A stretch of 64,000 bases of DNA from Galerina marginata (Eukaryota; Basidiomycota; Agaricomycetes; Agaricales; Galerinaceae), in the NCBI GenBank assembly GCA_023014335.1, contig JAECYW010000037.1, positions 248,001 through 312,000 on the forward strand, read 5' to 3'. The notes below the pieces were generated by a model. That model made no database searches and was not told the origin of the DNA. It saw only the letters and a list, made by a program, of their open reading frames with translations. Below, piece by piece: positions 22,960-36,007 of this stretch; positions within the stretch are counted from its first letter, which is position 1, and each line of letters opens with the position of its first letter. Made by a program: the position numbers and the translations under genes.

Positions 22960-23820
22960 AGTACCCGCACCTGGGCTTTGAATCCTCCGAAGTCGCGATT
23001 GCTACCGTCACCTTCAGAGCACCTCGCACTTGCCACTCCCGCAGTTGGCACCTCCGAGCGCACCTCCCTCGTCACTTCCTCTCTAGACCTCACACTTCAA
23101 CTATTCATGCCTCGCACCTCTTTGAATGTCTCGCCTTGTACTAGTACTACAGCTCGGGCTCGCACCTCCAGTTGTTGAACATGTAAAACCCTTAAAGCAC
23201 TATTTTATATACCGTACAAAAACGTCTTCCTATTATTGCATTAAAATAGTACTGTCGCTACCCTTTATCTAATTGAAATATGGGCCCATAAAAGAAGAAT
23301 AATTCGATAATTAACCCTACAACAAAAAACCAAGATTTTAGTGAGATGGTTCAAGTCTGTTCAAGTTCCCCACTCTGTCCGAAGGATATCGCAGAGCGGT
23401 AGCTCTCGCGCCCGCGGATCTGGCGGCACACCCGTCTTCCTCGTCCTCAAGAAGGAAAGCTAGGGGCCTACGCCCGCCAGATGAAGCAGCGAGGTGAAAC
23501 GCGGTTTTTGACGAGGTAATGGTACCCATTACCATTATACGTCTCCTCACCCGCGTCAGTATCTATTAGTATTAATGTAACTATTCTATTAATTTATTGC
23601 TCATCTTACATCACTAAGAGCTCGAGTGAGAACTCGTTCATGCCATGCGCAGCACTGGCGTACACCATTATCAGATTTCTTTCTCCCTGCCTTGGTACCT
23701 GCGACCAACCTGTGACGAGCACTCCCTGGCTTAGCAACTGCCAGTGTGGTTGACGGCGCCCAAGGCAGTATCCTCGGTCATAATCTTAAAAGATAATAGA
23801 ATTTGAATTTAACCCACATC
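22960..23820. other. No gene recognised
   Basis: C-rich stretch with irregular CGCACCTCC-like words (23020-23170), then AT-rich DNA. Around 23628-23670 lies the short sequence shared with 4545-4590. No defensible coding chain. Confidence 0.35.
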
Positions 23821-23822
23821 AT

Positions 23823-24419
23823 TCACAGACCAGATGTACCTAACCGATAATATATTTGTTTATAGATAGTCGGGGCCTCCAGAAATTGAGATTCGAGGTC
23901 TAGAAATAATCTGCGCCATGATTTGGGTATTGGGCTTTCGAGTGAATACATGTAATAGTTGTCGCAGTAACCGTGACCGAAGTCAAGTGAATTTGGAATG
24001 TGGAAGCCTACAAGCCCCCATTCTAGTGCTTGCGAAGGCTCGACCGGCGCATAGTGATCGACACTAAGAGAAGACTAGGTAAAATGGGTCCAAACCCTCT
24101 TATAGTCACTCACAGGCTTCTCAGGAATATCGCCTGTCATCATGAACCACTTCACGCGGATGACCGACGGCGTGACTGAGGGGGTCCGCTAATTAATCGT
24201 TAAAACGGTTACAAAATGCGAAGTAAGAAAACGTTACATATGGGACAGCATCATGCTCCGCCGGTTGCACTAACTGGCTGTCCTCCGAAGCCTGCGACGT
24301 CGGTGAAGGGAAAGCAATACTTTCCGGCCTTGGGGTAGCAAATAGATAAAGAGCCTAAGACGAGGCGACTATGAGAGAGGGGAAAATAAGGTATTATACC
24401 AATCGAAACGCACCGTCAT
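23823..24419 (-). CDS. Hypothetical four-exon protein (149 aa)
   Basis: Exons 24419-24414, 24354-24238, 24188-24114 and 24074-23823; the chain ATG-ACG, then ALYLFATPRPES onward, keeps frame through three GT-AG introns to TGA at 23823. It has a Ser/Pro/Gln-rich N-terminal third and an aromatic-rich C-terminal domain (ALEWGLVGFHIPNSLDFG, then YCDNYYMYSL and LESQFLEAPTIYK). No signal peptide or membrane segment. The conserved-looking W/Y/F pattern and frame continuity argue for a real gene. Function unknown. Confidence 0.55.
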
Positions 24420-24921
24420 GGTGGCCAAGCTTGTAAGAAATTACTGAACGTTATGCGGTCGTCAAAATGGTAGGGAAGCTAAAGATCTAAGTTCTTGCAC
24501 TTAAATAAGTGTGGCGAGCTTTAGCCACTAAAGGAATCCCCATAGAGAGAAGAACCTCACGGGAATAAAGCCTGTAAGGAGGTAGGTGTCCTCTATATGG
24601 TACTTGAGCATACAGGGAAACAACGAAACGGGACAAAGAAAATCATTGTCAAGCCGGACATGATGTTAGAGTTTCAGTGAAGGAGGAGCAGGGAGCGACA
24701 AGAGCGGGCCGCAATATGGTTTCTTTAAGTGGCCATAGGATATAAGACACCAACCCAACCCAACCCAATTCATACCAAGATATTGCTCTTGTTAAGGGCG
24801 TGTTCAAAACGATAGGCCCTGGTAAAGTGGTTTAGGCTTTAGCATTCCAAGAGCAACCGAAGAGGCGGGCATTTGGACTGCAAAAGTTCAAAGGATTAGT
24901 CGGGGTCTACAGTCTTTCTGC

Positions 24922-25165
24922 GCCTTTCGCAACTTACCTCATGCTTTGCGGTCCTGGAGCGCACCTATACCAATTCCGAACTGGTTCTCGATTGCTAGTT
25001 ATTGTGAAGAAAGAGAGTGCGTCGTTTAAGTCGGATCAAACGGTCGCATCGTGGGCATATTAGTGTCCCAACTTCTTCATTCTGATCCTTAGTCTGCTAA
25101 CGCCTTCTTTCAATGCCTTTCGCAACCTACCTCATGCTTTGCGGTCCTGGAGCGCACCTATACCA
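24922..25165. repeat. 51 bp direct repeat (24922-24972 and 25115-25165)
   Basis: The two copies, starting GCCTTTCGCAAC, differ by one base (T/C) and are 193 bp apart. The second copy borders the outer inverted duplication, so the repeat may record a rearrangement junction. Confidence 0.75.
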
Positions 25166-25182
25166 TACTTGGATGGCTTCAT

Positions 25183-25728
25183 TTAATCTCGGTGGATCTA
25201 GATTCTACGCATGTTGGTATTGTCAGCCGGCATTCATTTTCCCTCACACAACAAAGCGTCGCACCTTCCGAGAAGACGGCGTTGAGACTGCAAAAATTCG
25301 ATCACCTAGAATCCAGTTTTCTTGGTCGGAAAGCAATACTCAGACGCTGATATAACAAAACGGATGGAATATTTTGCTTGCTTTGGTCGAGGGCACGGGA
25401 AGATGAGTCAGCATGGTACTTTTTGTTTGTCTCGACCTTTTGATGCGCATTCACGTCTTCAAATGTCCTTGGCCATCTCGCTTCAAGCTTCAAGTTCCAT
25501 CTACCCGGTCTTCGTAGAACGGTTCATTCTATTCTATATATTTGGCCAATTGAGGTACTTTTGTGTCGTCATGTACCTGTCGCAACCCGCACGGCAGACT
25601 TTCGTTTGTCTCGACCTTATGGTTTCCGTATTCAGCAGCTGATTTGCAACTTCGGTTCGTCTCCAGGACCCTCCCGATTCTCTTTATCGACTGTCTCTCC
25701 CTTCACCCATTGTGGCTCGTTGACCGTT
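25183..25728 (+). repeat. Outer inverted duplication, right copy (546 bp)
   Basis: Partner of 822-1367 in inverted orientation, with no difference found by eye. It ends 70 bp upstream of the start of the 25799-28390 gene and may supply its promoter. Confidence 0.85.
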
Positions 25729-25798
25729 TCCTCCCATATATAAGCCCATCTCCATCTCCCAACATAGCCTGACACGGCTCTCTTCCTTGCCATCCTTC

Positions 25799-28390
25799 AT
25801 GGTATGTCATTGGCCACTCTACAATGATGAATATCCCTTACCTTCTCGATTGTAGGCTGGAACCGAAGAAACATCTCAATGGAATGGCTTTCACGTTAAG
25901 TCTCTTCATTGCTGTGTGTTTGCCATTTATTCACGTACTAGACAGACAAGCCCCTCCCTAGGTTGGCAGGTTTCTTCAATCAGCGTTCGTTCTGGTTTCC
26001 TTGTCTGTCACCTCCCCCTCTTACACCACTTGGCGATTAGATTGGCTCTACTGCAGAACGAAAAGAGGAAACCGAAGGTCTTTGGAGCGGGTTTTCTGAT
26101 AAGGTACAATCCCTACTTCACTCGTGCTTTCTTTTATTAATGTTCGTAGGATGAGAACATGGACTGGCAGCCCTCTTTTTCACGATTTCCAGCGACGTCA
26201 GCTGGGTTCCTGGATTCTTCTGGAATGGTATGATTTTTCGTCAACGTACTGCTTTCTCTACTGAATTTGAGTTTTTAACGATCCAGATACCAAACGCACC
26301 CCGCTTTTCTCAGGTCTGTCGCCGTTTATCCAGGTCATTGGCTGACCCCCACATCTCTGTACCAGTCAACGATTGGTATAAATCAGGCGAACGAAAATAC
26401 TGATTGGCTCGGTTTTACGGCAGAAGACGTCGAAGTCAAGTGTCATCTTTCAAGGCGTTTTTCAATTTCCTGGTATGCTTACGATCCAACAGTCAGGAGC
26501 CAGTACCACTTGGCAGAATGCAGAACCAGTTCCAGTCAGTCCTATATCTGTATTTGATATGTTCGAGAGCTAGGCAGATACTAAGCAAATTATGTGAAGG
26601 AACCCAGAGGGTTCGACGACCTTTCTTCAACTGTTAGTCACCTTATTTCTCCGACTAATATGTCCACACTCATATCTATCAATAGGAAACTTCACCTTGG
26701 GAAATCACCGTAAGATAAAAGTTCCAAACAAGAAGCTCATGGTCCCATGCTCTTGGGGTTTGCTGATATAAAATTTTAGAACAGGTCGAGGTCAGGAAAG
26801 AATCAGAAGGGGCACGGAAAACATCGGGAGGTTTTCGTACGTAGAATTTGATTAATTGTCAAACCGACCGATTATTACTAAATTCTGTAGACCTCGACAC
26901 CCTTTCAAAACCGCAAGAAGAGGTTTTGGAACAATGAGGTATATGGCCTGCCGCTTCGACTCCTTTCGGTGCTGAATTGATCTCAGGAAACCGAGCTTTT
27001 CACTGGTGAAGTCAGTGATGAGTCCGACGCCAGTCAAGTCTCGAATACGTCCCATAGACGGACGAGCGTAAAAGTGAGCTTTTTTTCTCACTATATTTTC
27101 TTTTCACTCATTGTTCTATTCAAGCGACGCGCAGGGCGTAGACAGTCGGTATCTGTATGTTTTCTGAACCGCAAACAAGTCCATTGCTAAACATTGGAGC
27201 TGCAGGATGACACTGGCCCCGATGATCTCCGAAGGTACGAAAAAAAGCACAGACCTGCCGAATTATTACGTTTGCAAGTTGGGTTCATCATTGTTCTCTC
27301 GCCCCCTCACTGTTTCTGACACATTCAACAGGGAGATATCCGCGATCATGCGCGAATACTCACGAGAGTTGGGGTCGTCAATCCCGTGACGAACGAGCCC
27401 TACGACGTTGTTTTTGCCAATGCCAATGAACTAGAAATCTTCGAAAGTACCAAACATCCGAAACATGGTCCGTCAATCCAGTCGTTCAAAATTGATCTTA
27501 CTTCCACACGATCTCGGTGGAATAAACGTTTGGCAGAAGTGTTCGCGAGCCACTTTTTGGCGACTGGACGATACGGTGAAGACCTGTCCAAAAAGGAGAT
27601 CGCAGCTCGGTTCCTTGTACATTTGAAGACTTTACGCTTACGTCTCTGCGAAAGCCTTGAAGAAGAAGTGCCTCAAACGCGGCTCGATGATGAAAGCCGG
27701 AAAGCCCGTGATATGAGACGGCGTGTGGTGAGTTTTTTCCTACTATGAATGGCATTGTCATAAAGCTCAATATTTTTGTTGTCCTTTCTTTAGTTGATGG
27801 AGCGTCGAGTGAATGCATGTTCTAGTTATTCCATGGATAAGTCCATGAAAGCCAGTCTCGCTCTTTTGAAAACCCTCCCGTTGGAAATTTGTAGCGGAGA
27901 TGAAACATCGCATGACAGGGGAAAACAACGATACATAGTTGTGCAGCCGTTTTGGCGTCATCCTTCTCTTCATTATTGGTTTAGGGTCCTTGACCGATTG
28001 CACATGTCGACAAGATTCACGGAGATTCATAGGTTGAAACGCGGCGCCCTGCCCCGGATTCGAACGACTGCAAACCGAGTCGATCATTCGGAAGCTCCGA
28101 GAAACCTACCCAGCAACTTTTACAACCCGGCATTCTTGGCGACTTTGGACGATTTGCAACGAGAGATGTTGAATATGAAACCGCCAGTAGAACCATATTT
28201 TTCCCCTGATATCCTTCGGTGAGCATCTCTTCCGTCTTAATCACATATGCTTTCTAACCCTATCTTTCAATCCAGTTTGTCGGAGAGGTACGCAAGAGTA
28301 TCGAGTGTTGCAACGCCGCCGCTGCCCCATGACGACTCTTCACTTCCTCGTGGTCGAGAGAACTACTATCCACTTCCCCGTGTTAATTGA
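25799..28390 (+). CDS. Many-exon hypothetical protein, + partner of a convergent mobile-like module
   Basis: ATG at 25799-25801, then small exons (25856-25894, 25942-25969, 26057-26103, then 26152 onward) encode a hydrophilic stretch with repeated QWNGF, LWSGF and DWLGF words. After further small exons near 26.4-27.3 kb come 27332-27727, 27794-28218 and 28276-28390, all joined in frame and ending at TGA. The C-terminal part (VNPVTNEPYDVVFAN; AEVFASHFLATGRYG; RFLVHLKTL; YIVVQPFWRHP) is the conserved core. I recall this type as a repeated Agaricomycete gene without known function, but no catalytic motif is visible. It converges on the transposase-like minus gene. A decayed copy of its last two exons lies at 40030-40290. 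Exons between 26.5 and 27.3 kb are uncertain. Confidence 0.55.
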
Positions 28391-28679
28391 ACGTTCTTAT
28401 CCACGCGTGCATCTCCAACAATTAATTAACTTCCATTGCATTGATTTGCGTCCATGTCCTAGCGGGGTGGGAAGTGGTCAATGTCGTAAAATATGCATAG
28501 TATTTCACCGACAAGTAATTTTAAATAGATTTTTACTAGTCATCCTTCATACATATAGTGTTCAAATTTTGGCGAGGGCACGCCGGTATTACATAAGTCT
28601 TCGGACTTTCGTTCCGACCTCGACGGCTCAGATCTTCAACACACTCTTCCCAGGGGGCACCGGAAAAAAAATAGGAAAC

Positions 28680-31600
28680 TTAGGGTCGATTGTGTTTGCA
28701 TCTGAGCACCCCACTCATTGAACCATCGAGAACTGATCCACATAGGCACCCATCGAGTGCGAGTTTCCGTTGTATACGCTTTCGCTTCGGACGTCGGGAC
28801 ATCTCGATAACTTCACGATCACTCTCACTTTCTTCAACTAGCACCTCGGGTCCTACCACAGGATTTTCCGGGCCTCGACCGTTTTCGCTCGGACTCGGAA
28901 AAGGCTCGACACTGCCTTGGTGATTGGACGAATCATGAGTCTGACGAAGGTAATCAGCCGTTTTTTTCCTTGGAGGATAATAAAAAGAACTCACGCTGTC
29001 ATTGCTTGAAGGTTCTTGTACAGGCACCACATCCAATTCCTCAAGGTTTCGCACAGAACGTTCGTTCCCGAAAGCGTCACCTTCGAGTTCTTCACCAATA
29101 CCTACGATGTCCCCACTGTATTCATATCCTTCGTCGAGATCTTCCTCATCGCCCTTGTCAAAATCTCCGTCGAGTTCCTTGTCAAGATCACCCGCAAGTT
29201 CATCGTTAAGACTGCTCTCGAGTTCTTGATCTCTGTCGCTGTCTTCGCTCGATCCAGTCTCGCTGGCATTATTGGAAAGAGAAGCCGCCCCAGGTTCTAT
29301 GTCAACGTCGTCGCTGACCAAGACATGTGAGTTACTCTAGATCTGTTCTTCTGCACGGAGAAGAAGCAAGTAACATACGTTAAAGGAATCCTTACGCGAT
29401 GGTTCTCTGACACAACCAGTGGCGGGAGTTTTGACTTCCTTGGGCGTTTGACTGTTGCTTTTGCTCGCTTAGTCCAGATCCTGCTCACTTCACTCTGTTC
29501 AAAGTTGGAGAGTTGCCAGAGGTGCTCGTACTTGGTGAGATCCAAGGTTTTGTGCCGTTCTTTGAAATGAACCTTCATAAAATACTTCCAGATTGCAGGG
29601 TCAGCTTTTGGGCAAACCGGGCAATGAATTGGTACATTTGAGCAAGGCGAAGCAGTCGTTGATTCGGCCGCAATGCTGTAGGTGAAGTTCATTTTAATAA
29701 GCACTGTTTCCAAGTCTAATGCACGCACCAGAAGCCTCGCGATAAGGGTATTCTTTGGTTTGTGCAACCTTCGGCACATTTTTAAGATCGGAAAGGGCAA
29801 GACTTTGAAAAAGGCTGGCTGTTAATGCAACTAAGAATGTGCTTTGCAACAGGTAGAAGGGCATGTGAAGGTGGGTTGTTGAAGTGGTTGGGTTGATAGA
29901 CTGAATAAGGCGTCCAGGTACCGTGAACGAGTGTTCCTGTGCTGTGTATGTCCTCCAATCATTTTTTCCCTCTGGATCGTCGGCTAATGTGGCTGGTCGT
30001 AAGCCTAGCATTTGATAGGACACAGTGACAGTTTCTTCGGCGAGCATCTCAATGCTGATATGGTCCACTGTCCGACCGTCAATTCGAAGTTCGTTTACCT
30101 CTCCGAGGCAGAGCCAAAACTCGTTCTCAACACGGATAAGGGATGCGACTGGATCTGAAATGATGATGATTTGTTCGGTATCGTCAAGATGGGATACAGA
30201 TGTGGGGTTTGCGCTTGAATCGAGTAGCTTTTCGGTGTCGACAAATCGTGGAACAGCTTGAACACGCTTTAAACGATCAGTTGAGCTGGCATGCTGGCGA
30301 TACTTGGTGAATTCCTTCAGTGCGCGTGCTTTAGACCTTGACCACGTATTAGAACTTTAGAATTGAAGTCTTTTTGGATAGTGGTTGCTTGAGTCGTTTC
30401 GGCATTTGAAGAAGCCAGCTCAGCCCCAAGTGTACATGTGTCCTCGACATCAACCCGCATATCTGCTTCGTGCAGATCGGCATCTGTTGTCTTGTCGGCG
30501 GATGGAGTCAGAACCTCGAGGCTTTCGTCTATATCATCATCGGCAAGAGGAACAGTGAATAGTAGAGTGCCGAATGGAGAAAGAATGTTGATACCCTCTT
30601 CTCTATCAAGTTTATCGAGGACGTGCTTGAGGTCGTCACACTCCTGCTCAACGATACGCCGACCGCGATTCCACGAGGTTTGTAAGGAAATATCTTTGAG
30701 ATTAACATTTCCCCTCCATGATGCTGGTTTGATATGGTCTGCGCTGTCCGGTATCTCCTTTGATTCACGCGACATGGCAGGTAGTTTCAGGCGTCGAGGA
30801 GAGCGGTCCCACTCGGGGTATTTAGCAAGGATGTTTGATACTTCTGTGGTGCCGGCGAGGCGAGAAACTAACTGCAGTATGTCCAAATTAGCGTCGTTCC
30901 CAACCATGGTTCTGAGAATCCCGAAAAATTCTTCAAGCCGGTCTGTTCCAAGGAATATGAGCCAAAATTCCCCATCCGAATTGTCAATTTTCGCTTTAGC
31001 CACACAGAAAATTGCATTCTTGATCATGATCATAAGGTCTGTGTATAGATTAGTTGGAATGAATTCCTTTCCAGCCAGTCTGTACAGGATAAGGGCAAGA
31101 TGAGCTGCAGCGCTGAGATGCTCGATCTGCTCCGAAAGAGAGAGATCAACGCAAAGGTATGGGAACACCATGTGGTACAAGAGCTTCCCAAGTGTCCATA
31201 GTGCCTCTCTGGCTGCCAGAAATCCTGGATGTGAATTTGAACTTGAGCGAGGAAGAGACCAGATATCCTTTAACATGTCGAAGGCCATTTTTACATCCTG
31301 CTGATCCTCTGGATTGAACAAAGACCGGACATGATCGGCAGACAACCCAGATGATTGGAAGTGATTCTGAATAATATCCGGCGTAATGCGAAGACCATTG
31401 ACCACAACACCGCGTCGACGAAGCAGAAGGTTGCGTCACCGTTTGAAGACATGTTTCCAGTCTTTATCGCACGTGAGATCATCCTCGCCGACATGCATGT
31501 CCAAGAAATCCAAAGACTTGAGGAGGGGGTAAATTGGCGAGCTCCGCGATAGACGTGACTTGAAGGTGAGCTGGATAAATGACGATCCGCGCCGTGTCTC

Positions 31601-33734
31601 ACCGTCAGATGCGAGTGTAACAACACGCAGTTTCGTTTTATCTTGCAGTCCGTTAACACCTCTAAGAACGGTTTTGATAACATTTGCATGTTCTTCCCCA
31701 GATTCCTGCTTGCAGTCGCCTGATACAAGGACCGGACGGCCAGGATATATTCGATTATCTTTGCACAGGACGCCGAGAGCACCAACAGTTGCCTAAAAAT
31801 AGATCAGGCACGTCCCAGAATGGAATTTGCCTCCGCGGAAGCAAATTCGAACTCTCACCTCTTTTGCATAGTGGACCTTTTCCTTCATCGAGCTTTTGAA
31901 ACAGCTCTTCCATGTCGCCTTCATTCACAAATTCGGTTGATGTCCGATGTGCATGCTCCCTACATAAGCCTAGAAAGTAGTTGGTCTTCGGATCCCACCG
32001 GATCCTCTTTTCCGTGGCAAGCTCGTCGAACATCAAGACCGCGTGGACAAATTTCGAACGATTTAGGCTGTGAATCACATCTAGCACGCCGCCGAATGTC
32101 ACTTCAACGTTAGCGCAAACTTCTTCGACTGTCGGTTGTTCATGAGATGGAATAAGTGGGGGAACAGTTGAGCGGCTCCTGAGGTACGTGATGCTCTGTC
32201 CCTTGTTGGCCCTATGGTTGATCTCTGCAACTCGATTTCCACCTAGTTTCCACATTAGCAACGCCTTCATATCCTCCTCCTCTGTAAAACTCTTCGGGGT
32301 GTAATGACCTTCGGCGGCTGCCATATACAGAGCCAGCAGACCGCGGGCCCCCTTCTTCTGCTGAAGGCCAATACTCAGCAGGCGGTCGACGCGGCTGACC
32401 TTGCCACTTGCAATCGCCATCAAGAGGCGTTTTTGGTCCGAGAGAGCAGTGGCTTTTGAAAGCAACTTTCGAGCTTGGTTCAACCCACGCAAACGATAGA
32501 ATTCGATTGTTTGATTTTTACGACGGATGATGTCTTGAAGGCCGCCAAAACCTTGGTATGCAAACCCCGAGTTTTTGAGAACGGTATCATTCATCCGTGT
32601 GAGTATGCCTTCCAATGTCTTGTTTTTTGTCAGCTGTTGACAGGGCCGACATGGTTGTCCTTCTCCTTCAGATATTCCGCAGCAGCTTCGGGCGAACAGT
32701 TTCATCACCCCGTTTTTCAACGAGTAGTCCCAGGGGATGCTGAGAGTGTCATGAAGGGCAAATGGATATGCGGTATGTGGTGATTTTCCGTCCGGAATGG
32801 GTAGGATAAATCCTGTGCAGACTGGTGCTGATGATTTTAGTTTTTCGACAGTGTCCTCGTACTCGAAGACGTCCACATCAACGATCTCGATTTCATTGTC
32901 CCATGCCATTATTATGGGGCTACTAGGCATAGAATCATCAAGAAACGGGATGTCCGTTGCCGTAGCTTCATCTACATTAGCGCTGATTGGAGCCGTTATC
33001 CTTCCACTTGCCAGTGAGTCACGGCTTCAGTAATGGTCGGATTTTACATACCTGTTCCTTAGTTCTTCGATTAGATAGTCCAGCTTCCCCCTAAACAATC
33101 CCTCACTGACGCCGCGCTCCTTAATGAAGTACGTCACAAAATCCACCAAACCATCCAGCCCCCATTTCCCGCGACGTATAATCTGATTCATGTCCCCATC
33201 TTTTCCCCACCCTAGTGTCGCCTTCAAGACATCATTCAGTCCAGTTTCCCATAAGCCATCGGCACTGAGGCTAAGGTCATCAAAGTCCCTCGGGTTGCTC
33301 GCAAAAACCGACAGCTTGTCGAATTGTGATGCTTCAGGGATGCTTTGTGGTAAGCTTTTCACTAATGTCCGTAATTTGCTGACAAAATCATCAGATATCG
33401 GCTCTGAAACAAGTTGCGCAGTTTGAGAAGCAGGTTCTTCTTGAGGGGAACTAGTTGAGACGATAGCCTGAGGCTTCTCTGCTGGTGTTCGAGCCAAAGT
33501 GTGATCGGTCTGGACAGGGGTGGTCGTGGAGCTGGCAACAGTTGATGGTACCGCGCCGACTTTACGCTTCAAGAATGAGAGTATTGACCCGTTCTTCCTC
33601 TTTTTAGCCTCTTTGTCTCGTTTGGCGCGTGCCTCCCTGCAGACTTTTGTTCCGCGATGACGCTCTTCAAGGTTTGCAAGCCCGATGGTGCCACAATTTA
33701 CACGAGTACTGCAATCTGGGATGTAAGTGATCAT
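28680..33734 (-). pseudogene. Transposase-like gene, degenerate
   Basis: Exon 1 (33734-33052) encodes an N-terminal C-x6-C...H-x5-C zinc-binding pattern, a basic stretch and a long helical region. Exon 2 (33006-31859) continues with RLRGLNQARKLL, FDELATEKRIRW and CREHAHRT. Further downstream come ASDGETRRG, LFNPEDQQDVK, SLSEQIEHLS and a second Cys/His cluster (CPVCP...H...H, near 29620), then an acidic tail to about 28680. Acidic residues in FDELA and SDGE recall DDE-type transposases; that assignment is inference. Lesions: an extra A in an AAAA run near 31880 shifts frame, TGA at 31438-31436 replaces a sense codon, and another frame break lies near 30345. Compared with the smooth family-like reading, the gene is dead or dying. 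Confidence 0.6.
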
Positions 33735-33739
33735 GCATA

Positions 33740-35180
33740 TTCATGAATTTCGAGACTCGCTGATGTGCTACTTGACGCCATGTCCTTGATTAGATTGCAC
33801 GCTGCTTGAAGCTGTCGGACAACGAGTATAGGTTATGAAAATTGCATGGAAACCAGTTGTGACTAGCCGTCACTGCGCCTCAACTGCGCTTGATCACTTG
33901 TAAAATGTGAATACTATGGTATATGATTAGTTTTTGAACGTTGTAGAGCTCTTTTACGCGATAAAGTTGTCCACACTTGACCCACATACTCTAGTAAGGT
34001 TCTAACAACTTCAAACTGACATTTTTAGCTCACATCCTGGAGACGTCCATATTTTCTTTTCGTGGCCTGCGACCGGACTAACTAACCGGGTACCGGTCCG
34101 GCATTTTGATCCCGGTACCCCCTTGCACTCTTCAGTACGGTACGCATATCAATTACCTTTCCACCTGCGCTGCACTCACGACTTCACATATAGCCCATTT
34201 ATGTGTCTGTTACGAAGAAAACAGCAAGAAAGGACTTCAACAAAGGTTGGGAGCTGGAGATGTGATCATGATGTGGTGCGGATGCAGCTTTCTGGCCAGC
34301 CAGAACACCAGACGTTGCTGAGCCGCAAAACGTTAGGAAAAATGATGCGCTCGTGATGTCCGTTCGGACTCATAATAATCAGCACGGCATAAGCTCTACG
34401 GGCTCTTTTACTAACGGTAGGTCTGTCGCGATCGTCATTTTGTCAGGACACATCGACCACCCACATCACTCTTTCACCCAGAAACCGAGGTCGCAGGTAT
34501 AAGCCCCATGTCACCGAGAGGGCCCCAATTACCCAGAACACGAGAAACAGGGTTTTAGAAACCGCAAGCTGAGTGATATTCGGCGAACGGCCCTGCTCAT
34601 CCCCGTGTTTATTATAACAATATACTTATATCCCTCAGGAAACATTTGACCCGCCAATCCCGACTGTACCCAACCCAACGGCCAGCCACTCTGTAATCTG
34701 GCGGTGTTCAGCAGGACCTTGACTGTTCATGCCTATCGCGCGGCAAGACTAATTTAGTATCCAAAGTCCATCCGCACGGTCACTTTCGACCTCTTCCTTG
34801 ATTGCGCCAGCCCTTCTTGACGGGATTGCTCGCACTGCCATCTGACAATACTATATCATGTCCGTTAAAAGATTTTATTAAATGGTACATACAACAAGAA
34901 CAAAAGATGGGGTAGGAACCAAAAGATAGGTTTATATATTTCAATTTGACTAGCATAATGACGAGGACGAGGACATTGTAGTTGCAATTCGGCAGTTAAT
35001 TAGCAATGTGTTGGACGGCATTGATATACTACGCTGGTAGGAAAAAGGCACGGCCGCGAGATTGTCCTGATACTACGTAGTCATCAGTGTTCTAACTTCA
35101 GCAAACCGAGTTTATTCAGATCAGAAATATTTTGTCTCCATTCAATAACAGTTGTACAAGTTTTCAAGAATTCGAAAAAG
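33740..35180. other. Intergenic, nothing recognised
   Basis: Upstream of the transposase-like gene and downstream of the RING gene. It contains scattered GGTACCGG words (34088-34120), but I see no coding chain or element boundary. Confidence 0.35.
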
Positions 35181-35182
35181 AA

Positions 35183-36007
35183 TTAGTATGCACGATGTCT
35201 AGAAGCTGGAACAGAATCGAGAAAAAGGCCGAGAAAGTAGCGACGTCCTTGGGACACCCTTGGGATTCTTTCCCTGCGGCCTTGAGCTCTACGAGCTACC
35301 TGGGTCAACCCAGAATACAGGCGGTTCAAAATTGGGCAGAGTACGGGCGTTCTACGAACTGGTTTGTCGCATTCGGGACATGGATAAGAGAAGTAATTCA
35401 AGGGATCCCTTCCGGTGCTAAGCAGTTCTTCTTGCATGGCTCTAACGCTGCACAAATCACTGGGAATATCGGGTATGTTGGTCAAGAGCTCCATGTCGTG
35501 CAAACTGCGCAACCGTTGCTGAAGAGTCTCTTTGAAGGAAAGACCGATGCAGGCTGCGCAAAATGTATGACCACAGGCCAAACTATCAAAATCAGATATT
35601 AATATGGTTTAAACGTAAAAAGAGAGTGATAAACTTACGATGCGGGGAGCTGCATCGATGACTCACATAGTCTACAATGCTCTCTGTCGAGTATTTCCTT
35701 AATCTGTGCTTGGAGGTCAGGAGTAATCATCAGAGGTTAGAAGAAACAAACCCAATCTAATTGTCGGGACAAATCGCGGTTCTTACTCTCAATTACGTTC
35801 ATTCGCTACATGATTAAAGACTTGAGCAATAGCAACTGTAAGAGGATCGAAAGGTCCACTTACATTCAAGATCGGTAAGAAGCAATCCCTGACGTCTGGC
35901 TCTGGACAAGCTATAGGTCCAGGAACATTATCGTTGGCAGAGGCGTGATTCATTTCCATGGTGAGGTGGAGGGGATGGGGCGGTTTGAGGCGACTTTTAA
36001 TGGGCAA
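35183..36007 (-). CDS. RING-finger protein, putative E3 ubiquitin ligase (226 aa)
   Basis: Exons 36007-35797, 35708-35639 and 35582-35183, phases matching. Splicing builds a C3HC4-type RING: CRLC, then ACGHTFCAAC, and after an unusually long insertion of about 55 residues PCPEC. RING domains of this type recruit ubiquitin-charged E2 enzymes. The catalytic role here is inferred from the zinc pattern alone. The long loop between the second and last zinc pairs is atypical and could weaken E2 binding. The C-terminal 60 residues are Arg-rich and probably nuclear-targeting. The start could be the ATG at 36007 or an internal MEMNH 16 codons later. Confidence 0.65.
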
